Positions 7,554 through 17,000 of a stretch of DNA of 21,520 bases are shown in pieces; the stretch's first letter is position 1; each line of letters opens with the position of its first letter. Under the pieces are notes generated by a model. It saw only the letters and a list, made by a program, of their open reading frames with translations. It searched no databases and was not told where the DNA came from. Origin of the DNA: a virus; IMG/VR virus record IMGVR_UViG_3300023176_002047, positions 1-21,520 of that record; one strand, given 5' to 3'. The translations under genes were made by a program, and so were the position numbers.

Positions 7554-10500
7554 ATGCCTGAAATTAAAAACGCTTTCATAAAAGGTAAAATGAATAAAGA
7601 CCTTGATGAAAGATTAGTTCCTAATGGTGAATATAGAGATGCATTAAACATTGACGTTGATTATTCAGAGGGCAGTGACGTAGGTGCATTAAAAAATGTT
7701 TTAGGCAATATTGCTGTAGGATCAATTCCTGGTAATGGTGAATCTATCATTTCATCAGGATATTGCATTGGGTATGCTAAAGATACAAAAGAAAACAAAA
7801 TATATTGGTTAATACAAGATAATCAATTTATACACCCTATAAATGGCACATTTGAAAATAGAGACATAATAGCTGAATACGATATTGAAACAAATACATT
7901 ATCACCTGTTATGGTTGATTGGAGCATAGGTGCTTTAAATTTTAATAGATTTTATTTAGTTACAGGTATAAACATATTAGATGGTGTATTATATTTTACT
8001 GACAATTTAAATGAACCAAAGCAAATTGATATTGCATATTGGAAAACACAAACAACAGATTTTCTTACAAATACAACAGGATTATCAGAAGAACGAATTA
8101 CTGTTATTAAAAAATCCCCATTACAAGCACCAACACTAGACATGGACAGCTCTACAAGAGGTGGAAATGGGACACAAGGAAATACAGCTGTTACAGTTAA
8201 TTTAGATTTATCAGATGGTGGTGGACAAGTTACAGCATTAGATAATTCTTTAGATTCTGGTGACGATATTGTAGGTACATTTTCTTTAGCGCCAAATTAC
8301 AAACCAGGAGACATAATTATATTAACACATACTTTTACTGATCCTGCTAGTAATGAAGAAACTAAGCTTGAAGCCAGAATATTATTAAAGTCTACATATG
8401 TAGCACAAGCTACATTTTTTAATTCAGAATTATTAACAATAAGTGAAACAGTACCGGGTGGTATTGTTCAATGGCAAGCAATATTAGAAGAAGATGAGCC
8501 ATTATTTGAATTAAAATTTCCATTATTTTCATATAGATATAAATATACCAATGGACAATACAGTTGTTTTGCACCATTTTCAAAAGCAGCTTTTTTACCA
8601 GATTCAAATAAAATAGGTGAAAATTTTGAATACGATTCAAAAAATGGCTATAATGTAGGAATGACAAATACATTAAGACAATTAGAATTGCAAAATTTAA
8701 ACCATAATATTAGTACTGATGTTGAAGAAGTTGATGTATTATATAAGGATTCTTTAAGTAGCAATGTATATATTGTAGATACAATTAAAAAAATAAATGG
8801 TGTATTAGCTGACACATTTGAAATAAAAGACGAACAAATATTCAAAACAATTGAAGCAAATCAATTATTAAGACTATTTGATAGCGTTCCTAAAAAAGCT
8901 AAATCACAAGAAATATCTGCAAATAGAATTATATATGGTAATTACACACATCAATTTAATTTACCAAATGAAAATCCAATTTTTAATGTAAAATTAAAAA
9001 ACAGATACAATCCTACGGATGCTAACTATATAGAGGATAAAAAGCAAATGTTATCTATTAAATCTAATAGAACATACCAATTGGGTGTTGTATATATAGA
9101 CAAATATGGCAGGCAAACACCAGTATTAACTGATAAATCAGGTATTATAAAAGTTCCTTTTAATCAAGCTAAAAATAAAACACAATTTGAAGTTAGTGTT
9201 ACTAACGGGGGAGCAAGCGGATTTGAAAATTATAAATACTTTATAAAAGAAATATCTTCAACAACATATAATTTATGTGCAGATAGTTTTTATCAAGACG
9301 ACGAAGGCGCAATATATATATCTTTTCCATCTTCAGAAATTAACAAAGTAAAAGAAGAGGATATATTATTATTAAAGAAAAAAGCAGGCAATAACTTAAG
9401 TGAAGATGGTACTAAATTTAAAGTTTTAGATAAACTTAATACCGTACCTGATTTCTTAGCTAAACCATTAAGACCCGATTATGTTCCCGAATACTTTAAT
9501 TTTGGAAGACAATTTAATAGAGATTCTGGCTACAGTACGCAGCCTGATGATGCAACAAGAGATGGTGGATATATGGGAACGCAAGCATCACAATCAGGTG
9601 GTAAAGCTTGGTTTTTAGAGCCTGGGTCAACACCAGTTCCAAATCACAACTCTATTATAATAAGAGACATGTTTAACGTTGGTGACGTGCAAATAGTAAA
9701 TAACGAGGATAAATACAGTGCGGGGAGCCATGGTATTTCTTTAGAAGCTAAAGACGCAATGAAACCGGGTTCAAAAATAAGATGGAATGTAGGTGGAGCA
9801 CAAACAAAAGTTTATACTGTAAAATCATTTCAAATTGGGACTGGTCCGACTAGTACTTCTCATGACGATGCTGAAGTAACCTTCGAAGAAGAATTTGGTG
9901 AAGATGTTTTAGTGTTATATGACGAACAAGATTATGAAGATAATCCAAGAATAGCAGTTTTAGCACAGGGTATAACTATAGAAACTTTAAATACAAAAGA
10001 CGAAAGTGGTAAAGCTGAATACGCTGGTAAATTCTTTTTAAAATTACAAGCTTCATCAAATTTATTAAATGAATTAGTTGACACTACTAATACAGATCAA
10101 TTGGTAGCAAGATCAACAGTAAGGTTCGATGGCTATGACGACGGCAATTTTAATTTTGCAGAAAGTAACAGTTATAGACAATTTTTTATTAGATATGGGG
10201 GCAAAGCAGGTACAGATTCTTCTCAATCATCTTCTCAATCAAGACCAACCTGGCAAGGGGGTTGGTTAGATGATTATAGTGGATTGAGTATGCCTTCAAA
10301 CTGGGAAGATGATGGATACCACTTTGTTTTAGAAACAGAACGAAAATTAAATGATGATAATAGTAATTATGGCAGTCATCCATTTATAAAAAGTTTAAAA
10401 GCGGATAATTATATGCGCTTTAGTGGTTTTAAATATAGTGGCACAACCAGGTGGTTTGACGAAAAATATTATAAAATAAAAAAGATATTAAAAATAGATT

Positions 10501-12173
10501 ATTCGGGTGGTAGTAGATTATATTTTATAAAGTTAGATCAAGCACTAGATTATGATCTTACATTTAATGATCAATCAAGTCAGCAAAGCACAATAAGCAG
10601 AGGATACTCATATGCAACTGTTTTTGATTTTGATCTTAATAAATCAATAAACATAATTAACCCTCCGATATTTGAAGTTGAACCACAAGATGATGTAGAC
10701 ATTGATATATACTACGAAACGCAAGAGGTATTTCCTATGACTGGATTATCTACACCTAGAAGCTTAGAATATCATAACTGCTATAGCTTTGGTAATGGTG
10801 TTGAATCGTTTGTTATAAGAGACGATTATAACGCACCAGCATTAGGTAAAGGCGTTCGTGTTTCAACTGTATTTGAAGACAATTATCAAGAAGAAGTTTT
10901 AAAATCTGGATTAATATATTCACAAGTATATAACGGTAAAACAGGTATTAATAGATTAAATCAATTTATTATAGCTGATAAAATTACAAAAGATTTAAAT
11001 CCAGAATATGGAAGCATACAAAAGCTTTACGGAAGGGATACAGATTTATTAGCATTATGTGAAGATAAAATTATAAAAATATTAGCAAATAAAGATGCTG
11101 TATTTAATGCAGATGGTAATCCACAATTAATTGCTAGCAATAGGGTATTAGGTCAAGCTATTATACCCGCAACATTTGGATCATATGGTTGCCAAAATCC
11201 CGAAAGCTTTGTAGATTTCACATATAGATCTTATTTTGTAGATAAAGTAAGAGGATGTGTTTTAAGATTATCCGCAGACGGAATTACTGAAGTTTCAAAT
11301 TACGGAATGAAAGATTATTTTAAAGATAATTTAAGAGCACAAGTTTCAAATTCTAATTACGGTAGAATATTTGGAACATACGACGAAGTTAAAAATCAAT
11401 ATAATGTTTCATTACCTACAGGTGTTGCAACCACAGTTTCATATTCTGAATCAATAAACGGTTGGTCAAGTAGAAAATCATTTTTACCAGAAGGCGGATT
11501 GAGTATAAATAACAAGTATTACACATTTAAAAATGGTAGCTTATATGAACATCACAGTGAATCAGGAGTAAGAAATACTTTTTACGGTGTAAAAACAAAC
11601 CCTGAAGTTACGTTTTTATTTAATGAAGCACCTGCAAATGTTAAAAACTTTAGAACATTAAATTATGAAGGTAGTTCAGATTGGACATGCGCTAGTATCA
11701 TCACCGATAAGCAAGATGGTTCAGTACCTTCGTTTGTTGAAAAAGAAGGTAAATATTACAACTATATATCTGGTGTTACTGAGAATGAAAACACTTTAGA
11801 TACTAAAGCTTTAAATGTACAAGGTTTAGGCAATCTAACTTCACAAACAACAGATAGTGGAAACAGAATATTTACATTTAATTTTAATTTAAATAATGAT
11901 CTACAAATTGGTGATAATTTATATTATGTAGATTCATCAAGTAATAAACAAGATTTAGGTAAAATAACAGCAATAAACAAAACTAATAAAACAATTACTA
12001 TTGTAGATGGTTCAGAAGTACCACAAGCGTCCGCGTATATGTTTTATAGTAAAGATGCTAAATTCAATACATCGGGTATTTTAGGATATTATGCAGAAAC
12101 AAAAATGACGAATATATCTACAGATTTTAAAGAATTGTACTCAGTTGGTTCTGAGATTAGTATAAGTAGTTAA
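7554..12173 (+). CDS. Stabilisation/muzzle tail protein (P22 gp10-like, crAss-like)
   Basis: This 1,539-residue protein is the probable tail hub or 'muzzle' that closes the neck and holds packaged DNA. The N-terminal signature KGKMNKDLDERLVPNGEYRD and a following SEGSDVGALKNVLGN (residues 11-50) mark the phage stabilisation family (P22 gp10-like) and are common in crAss-like and marine Bacteroidota phages. Further family-like blocks are FSYRYKYTNGQYSCFAPFS (about 324), SANRIIYGNYTHQFNLP (about 455), YIDKYGRQTPVLT (about 512) and, at 1125-1250, propeller-like blades with GSIQKLYGRDTDLLAL and RGCVLRLSADGITEVSNYGM. It is over three times the length of P22 gp10 (about 470), with added domains in between, such as a Ser/Gln-rich loop near residue 890. 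The ATG at 7554 begins three bases after the ring gene's stop. Confidence 0.8.
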   Translation: MPEIKNAFIKGKMNKDLDERLVPNGEYRDALNIDVDYSEGSDVGALKNVLGNIAVGSIPGNGESIISSGYCIGYAKDTKENKIYWLIQDNQFIHPINGTFENRDIIAEYDIETNTLSPVMVDWSIGALNFNRFYLVTGINILDGVLYFTDNLNEPKQIDIAYWKTQTTDFLTNTTGLSEERITVIKKSPLQAPTLDMDSSTRGGNGTQGNTAVTVNLDLSDGGGQVTALDNSLDSGDDIVGTFSLAPNYKPGDIIILTHTFTDPASNEETKLEARILLKSTYVAQATFFNSELLTISETVPGGIVQWQAILEEDEPLFELKFPLFSYRYKYTNGQYSCFAPFSKAAFLPDSNKIGENFEYDSKNGYNVGMTNTLRQLELQNLNHNISTDVEEVDVLYKDSLSSNVYIVDTIKKINGVLADTFEIKDEQIFKTIEANQLLRLFDSVPKKAKSQEISANRIIYGNYTHQFNLPNENPIFNVKLKNRYNPTDANYIEDKKQMLSIKSNRTYQLGVVYIDKYGRQTPVLTDKSGIIKVPFNQAKNKTQFEVSVTNGGASGFENYKYFIKEISSTTYNLCADSFYQDDEGAIYISFPSSEINKVKEEDILLLKKKAGNNLSEDGTKFKVLDKLNTVPDFLAKPLRPDYVPEYFNFGRQFNRDSGYSTQPDDATRDGGYMGTQASQSGGKAWFLEPGSTPVPNHNSIIIRDMFNVGDVQIVNNEDKYSAGSHGISLEAKDAMKPGSKIRWNVGGAQTKVYTVKSFQIGTGPTSTSHDDAEVTFEEEFGEDVLVLYDEQDYEDNPRIAVLAQGITIETLNTKDESGKAEYAGKFFLKLQASSNLLNELVDTTNTDQLVARSTVRFDGYDDGNFNFAESNSYRQFFIRYGGKAGTDSSQSSSQSRPTWQGGWLDDYSGLSMPSNWEDDGYHFVLETERKLNDDNSNYGSHPFIKSLKADNYMRFSGFKYSGTTRWFDEKYYKIKKILKIDYSGGSRLYFIKLDQALDYDLTFNDQSSQQSTISRGYSYATVFDFDLNKSINIINPPIFEVEPQDDVDIDIYYETQEVFPMTGLSTPRSLEYHNCYSFGNGVESFVIRDDYNAPALGKGVRVSTVFEDNYQEEVLKSGLIYSQVYNGKTGINRLNQFIIADKITKDLNPEYGSIQKLYGRDTDLLALCEDKIIKILANKDAVFNADGNPQLIASNRVLGQAIIPATFGSYGCQNPESFVDFTYRSYFVDKVRGCVLRLSADGITEVSNYGMKDYFKDNLRAQVSNSNYGRIFGTYDEVKNQYNVSLPTGVATTVSYSESINGWSSRKSFLPEGGLSINNKYYTFKNGSLYEHHSESGVRNTFYGVKTNPEVTFLFNEAPANVKNFRTLNYEGSSDWTCASIITDKQDGSVPSFVEKEGKYYNYISGVTENENTLDTKALNVQGLGNLTSQTTDSGNRIFTFNFNLNNDLQIGDNLYYVDSSSNKQDLGKITAINKTNKTITIVDGSEVPQASAYMFYSKDAKFNTSGILGYYAETKMTNISTDFKELYSVGSEISISS

Positions 12174-12204
12174 TATGTAATTATAATATATAAATAAAGA
12201 AATT
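12174..12204 (+). other. A/T-rich leader before the ejection/cargo genes
   Basis: A 31-base gap holding only A and T apart from two G bases, with no hairpin and no clear Shine-Dalgarno sequence (the nearest G lies in AAAGAAATT). It equals in length and resembles in composition the gap at 2301-2331. It could hold a promoter for the cargo genes or simply be an open translation start region. Confidence 0.3.
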
Positions 12205-12861
12205 ATGGCAGTACCAATAATGGCGGCAGCAGCGGCGGCACAAGCGGTCGGTGGTGTTATTAAAACAGTAGGCTCCCTTTTTGGAGGAGGTAAAAGGAGA
12301 AGAGAACAAAGAGCGGCAGCTGCTGAACTTGCTCAAAGAAAAGAAAAATATGAACAATTAGATACGTCTAATCCGTATGCTAATATGACTAATCCATATG
12401 AAAATTTAACTGTTAATACTCAAGCAGCTGATTTTGCAGCACAACAAAATTCACAAAATGCTGCAAATATTATGAGTGGTATGGCCGCAGCCGCAGGTGG
12501 AGGCGGAATTGCCGCATTAGCACAATCAATGGCTAATTCACAAGCTCAAGCAACACAACAAGCATCTGCAAGTCTTGCACAACAAGAATCACAAAATCAA
12601 CAATTAGCCGCGCAGGGTGAATTTAAAAGACAATCAATGATTGCTGCAGGTGAACAAGTATCTCAGCAAAGAGAAGCTGATAAACAAGGAACTTTATTAG
12701 GTATGGCTCAGCAAAGAAAAGCAGCAGCAGATCAAGCGAGGGCAGAAGCAAAATCACAATTACTTGGGGGTATTGGCGATATAGCTGGAGCTGGTATTGC
12801 AGCTGGTGCAGATGGTAAAGGCCCTTTAGCAGGTCCAATGGAAAATTTATTAGGAGAATAA
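12205..12861 (+). CDS. Ala/Gln-rich internal virion (DNA ejection-type) protein
   Basis: This 218-residue protein is probably an internal or ejection protein that leaves the virion with the DNA, judged by composition and by its place directly after the tail hub gene, as in P22 and T7 gene orders. It starts with an Ala-rich hydrophobic stretch (residues 2-30: AAAAAAQAVGGVIKTVGSLFGGG) followed by a basic patch KRRREQR. The middle has NPYANMTNPYENLTVNTQAADFAAQQ (about 56-81), familiar from marine podoviruses. From 82 to 190 it is a long Ala/Gln/Ser helix, broken by a Gly-rich patch near 98, and it ends with a Gly/Ala-rich tail. The hydrophobic N-terminus could interact with membrane. It is separated by one base from the next gene. 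Function is not proven by any catalytic motif. Confidence 0.6.
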   Translation: MAVPIMAAAAAAQAVGGVIKTVGSLFGGGKRRREQRAAAAELAQRKEKYEQLDTSNPYANMTNPYENLTVNTQAADFAAQQNSQNAANIMSGMAAAAGGGGIAALAQSMANSQAQATQQASASLAQQESQNQQLAAQGEFKRQSMIAAGEQVSQQREADKQGTLLGMAQQRKAAADQARAEAKSQLLGGIGDIAGAGIAAGADGKGPLAGPMENLLGE

Positions 12862-12862
12862 T

Positions 12863-14008
12863 ATGGCAACAAAAACAAATCAAAGTGCGTCTATTAGAAG
12901 CAGTTTAATAGCAGGAGCTGGAATGGCTGCAGATAAATTTACAGGTCTTAAAGATTTTAAGGTTAATGTAGGTGGTTTATTAGGTATGATGCAAAAAGAA
13001 GCGGCTGAAACAGAAAAAATAAAACAGGAATTAAATTCTCAATTAGAGTACATGCCAGATGTAACTAAGGTTGCTGAAAATGAAGCGCCAATGCTACAGG
13101 ATTATTTTCAAACTGGAAAAAATCAAATTGCTGATTTACATAATGAATTACAATATGCAGATGATGAAGGCAAAAGACAAATACAACAGCAAATAAGCCA
13201 AATACAAAATAGCGCAAAAGCAGCCAATGGATATTTAAGTAAAAAGGTTGAGTTAGCACAAGAATTTAGAGACAATCTAGATAATATATCTGGTAGCATG
13301 CCTAAAGATAAATTAGAAAAAATAAAAGGGGTTTTAATGAGCAATGATTATAAACTAGAATTTAATGATTATTCAGGTAAACCAGTTTATATATTACCAG
13401 ATGGTAGCAGAGTTGAGCATGAGGAGCTTGATGACTTTTATTATAAAGACAGCAAAACAGCATTAACAATTAATGATTACGCTGAAACTTATATTAATAA
13501 AGGCAGAAGAAATGAACCTTTAACAGATGCTGATGTAAATATATTAAAAACTAAATTAAATCAAAGCATCGACAATCCCGGAAGTGTTAATTCATTAATA
13601 GTAGATCCTATGATTTCAGGTTTAAATTTTAAAGAAGCAATTACAGACGAAAAACTTTCAAATTTAAAAAAGCAATACCCTAATGAAAATGATGATGAAA
13701 TAAAAAAGAGGGCGGTTGTTGATGAAATAATAGGACATTTAAAAAATGTACATGGGCAAGGGCAGAAAGAATATAACATAAAACAAAGACTAGGAAGTGA
13801 GACAGGTAATACAGTTTCTTTTGGGTCAGAACCACAATTTAGAGGTGGCGATTATATGTATATATATGATGAAAAACAAAAAGGTTATGTAGCACATAGA
13901 TGGGATGGTGAGGCAAGTGAGCTTGTAAGTGTTGAAGCAATGCCTGTAGTAAAAAGTGCGAATACCGCTAACCAATTAATGACTGGAGGTGATTATAAAT
14001 TTAAATAA
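12863..14008 (+). CDS. Internal virion/cargo-type protein, helical N-terminus
   Basis: I do not recognise a named family for this 381-residue protein; its position between the Ala/Gln-rich protein and the giant cargo-like gene suggests an internal virion or ejection role. The first 30 residues are Ala/Ser/Gly-rich. Residues about 45-145 look like a long coiled coil rich in Gln, Glu and Lys (KEAAETEKIKQELNSQLEY, GKRQIQQQISQIQNSA). Residues 155-200 are beta-like (YSGKPVYILPDGSRVEHEEL), 200-305 mixed helical, and the C-terminus is a small beta region (GGDYMYIYDEKQKGYVAHRW). No signal peptide or obvious membrane segment is present. Start ATG at 12863 lies one base after the previous stop; the GGAGA just upstream lies inside the previous gene's coding end and is only a chance Shine-Dalgarno-like match. 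Confidence 0.5.
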   Translation: MATKTNQSASIRSSLIAGAGMAADKFTGLKDFKVNVGGLLGMMQKEAAETEKIKQELNSQLEYMPDVTKVAENEAPMLQDYFQTGKNQIADLHNELQYADDEGKRQIQQQISQIQNSAKAANGYLSKKVELAQEFRDNLDNISGSMPKDKLEKIKGVLMSNDYKLEFNDYSGKPVYILPDGSRVEHEELDDFYYKDSKTALTINDYAETYINKGRRNEPLTDADVNILKTKLNQSIDNPGSVNSLIVDPMISGLNFKEAITDEKLSNLKKQYPNENDDEIKKRAVVDEIIGHLKNVHGQGQKEYNIKQRLGSETGNTVSFGSEPQFRGGDYMYIYDEKQKGYVAHRWDGEASELVSVEAMPVVKSANTANQLMTGGDYKFK

Positions 14009-14014
14009 AATTTC

Positions 14015-17000
14015 ATGGCAGATCCAAAGAATAGATATATAACTTTTCTGGATAAGGAGGCCTTAAAAGCTGGCGAAGAAAAACTCATACGAATTAATGA
14101 GGCCGACTATAATAATGAGTATGGCACATTTGAGGAGTACGCTAAAGCCCAAAATGCCACTATATATAATACTGATGGCGTTGAATGGGATCCAACCTAC
14201 GACACGAAACCTGAAGCTGTACAACAATTAGATGAAGTTGTTGTAGAAGCGCCTAAAGGAAAATTTGCTACTGAAAAAGAACAACAAGCAAAAAACATTC
14301 AAGATAATTTATCCAAGATAACTCCTGAGACTACAAAAGATTTAATTGCTAAAGAATATTTTAATTTAGATGATAATTTTAATCCTAAAATAGATAGAAA
14401 ATGGAAACCAAAAGTTGTAAACGGTGTTCCAACACAAGCAAGAGAGTACGTAAATGATTACGAAACTGATTTAAAAAATAATTTTAATGATGATAAAAAA
14501 TATAATTTATGGAAATCTATAGTTAATAAAGCACAAAAAGAGGGGGTTAAATTAAATAAAGAAAATATAGGGGGTTATTTTAGCTTAGATGATATTGATG
14601 AAAAATCAAAGCAAACAGCTGTTTTAAAAGAAAAAAATTATCAATCTGATCAATATCTAAGAGGACTTGATGAAAATGAAAGAAAATTTATTGAACCTTA
14701 TTTATTTGAAGGAGAGCTTGAAACAAAAGCAATTAAAGAGCTTCAAAGAGCTACAAAATTACAAAAAGAAAAAGATGAATTTTATGGCAATGAAGAGCAA
14801 TGGAATCAAGAATTAAAAAAGAGAGGATTAACACCTAAAGATTTAAATCCTGATTATTCTTCAATAAAAAACGAATTTAATCAAGAGTTAAAAAAGAAAA
14901 CTAAAGAATATGATGATTTTGTAAAAGGCGTTGACACTAAAGCCGCAAACTGGCAATCATTTGTTAATGGAAAAACAGAATTAGAAAAAAGAATAGAAGG
15001 GTTTAATACATCGGTAAAAAATAATGTTTTTGAAAATGAACAGGAACAAATAGCAGTAAGAAATCAATTAGTAGAAGATATAGAAAAATTTGATAGTATA
15101 TATACAGAAGATGTTATAAATGCACAATGGGAAGATTTAAATTCAAGTATTGCGGAAGCAAAAAATAAATACGACGAATTAAACGATGCTCTAATACAAT
15201 CAACTGATATTGATTTTGCCTTAAGCTCTTTATCTAAAAACTATGATAAGATGGACAAGCTGGCTCTTGTTATGGAAGAATCTTTTTTAGGTAGTGCAGC
15301 TATGTTAACTTCTACTGTTGCAGCAGATTTAGGTAACTTAGCTATGTTTATGAACATATCACCAACTAAATCTAGAAAATGGTATCAAGATTTATTAGAT
15401 AATAAAACAGCTGCTATAAATTATAATCAAAAATTAAGAAAGAAAAAAGAAACACAATTTCCACAAGATGCAAGATATGGCGATGAAGGGTATTGGGGTG
15501 ATGTTTTAATTAATAATAGCCCATCTATATTAGTAGCATTAGGTACTGGTTTTGCTGGTGTTGGTGGTGCGTCTGCTTTAGCAACAGCTGCCAATGTTTC
15601 AACAGGTGTATTCTTTACAATGGAGGCTGGACAACAATTATCTAATTTAGAAATTGGTCAAAGAGAAGCCCCAAAAGTAATTGCTGATTTAGAAGAAGCA
15701 CTAAAAGATGAAACAAACCTTGCAAAAAGAAATGAATTATTAAAAGAAATTGATAACCAAAAAAGTTTATTAAAATATTCTCAATTTCAAAAAGCCTTTA
15801 ATGCTTATACTTATGGAGGTATAGCTTCTTTAGCTGAAAGATTTGGTACCTTAAGTGTTATAAAAAACTTTCAAAAATTATCAAAAGGTGTTGGTCTTAC
15901 AAAATTAGAAAAAGTTTTACCACCATCTATTGCTAGAGCCACATCACAAGGGTTAGGTATTGCATCAGCAGGAACAACAGGAATTGGCGTAGAAACTGTA
16001 GAAGAAACAGTAACTAAAATAGGACAAAATTTTGCAGATATTGTAGTTTTAGGAAAAGAAAAAACTTTAATTGACGGTTTAGACCCTGAGTTTTTTAGAA
16101 ATGTTGCGGCAACATCTTTAGCTATATATGGACCAATGGCCACACCTAATGTATATACCGCTGTTAGTAATGAATTAAAATTAAGAAGTGAAGCAAAGCA
16201 AGAGGCTATAATAAGAGACCAATTAATGCTTCTACAAGAAAAAATAAATAAAACAGATCTTAGGTCAAAAGAAGGTAGACAATTATTAGGGCAAAGAAAT
16301 AGCTTATTAAAAGAATTAGAAAAAATAAACACTAATATTATTTTAAAAGCTGGTAAAATGTCCAATGATGAAATTGAAGCAGTTTTTGAAAACGGTAAAA
16401 GAATAAGAGAGCTTAGAAGAGAAGCTGAGCAAATTGGAAATCAAGTTGAGTTAACTGAATATGATAAGCAAAGATTTGGAATTATAAAAGGTAAAGCTCA
16501 AAAATTATTTGATATAAATCAAAAAATATTAGGTAAGCCTACTGAAAAATTTAAAGATTTAGATGTAGCATTACAAATGTCTAGATTTTTTGGTTCAACA
16601 AATTTAGTTAAAAATTTAAAAGGTATTAATCTATTTGAAATAAACAAAGATAATTATCAAGAATTTATTTCTCAAAAGAAAAATGAATATCCTCAAGAAG
16701 TTTTAGATAGAATTGAAAAAAATGCATTAGCAATACAGAATAAAGAGTCTGGGGCTAATGCAATGAATGAAAATAATGACGTAATAGTATTTACAGACAA
16801 TGTTCCTGTAAATATCCAGGCCGCTTACGCTTTAGGCTTAGACATGATGGCAGACGTATTTTCGGTTAGCCCAATACACGAAGTAGGTCACATACAAACT
16901 AGAAAAGCTGGTATAATAAAAGATGGTAAATTATCGGAAGAAGCTAAAAATTTAGCAGATGAAATTTCATCAGACATTGAACAAAGATTTAGAAATGGGG

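Noticed and set aside
12843-12849. Slippery heptamer A-AAT-TTA near the end of the Ala/Gln-rich gene, possible -1 frameshift into the next gene
   Set aside because: The next gene is in the +1 frame relative to this one; a -1 slip gives only about 20 extra residues before a stop, and no stimulating structure is seen.
14054-14060. Perfect Shine-Dalgarno-like AAGGAGG inside the giant gene
   Set aside because: No ATG, GTG or TTG lies at a usable distance downstream in a frame that stays open; it encodes ordinary residues in the gene's N-terminal segment.
15871-16365. A 164-codon open frame on the minus strand inside the giant gene
   Set aside because: It lies wholly antisense to a clearly coding frame, its product is a Ser/Phe/Ile-rich string without recognisable domains, and such shadows are common opposite A-rich coding DNA.
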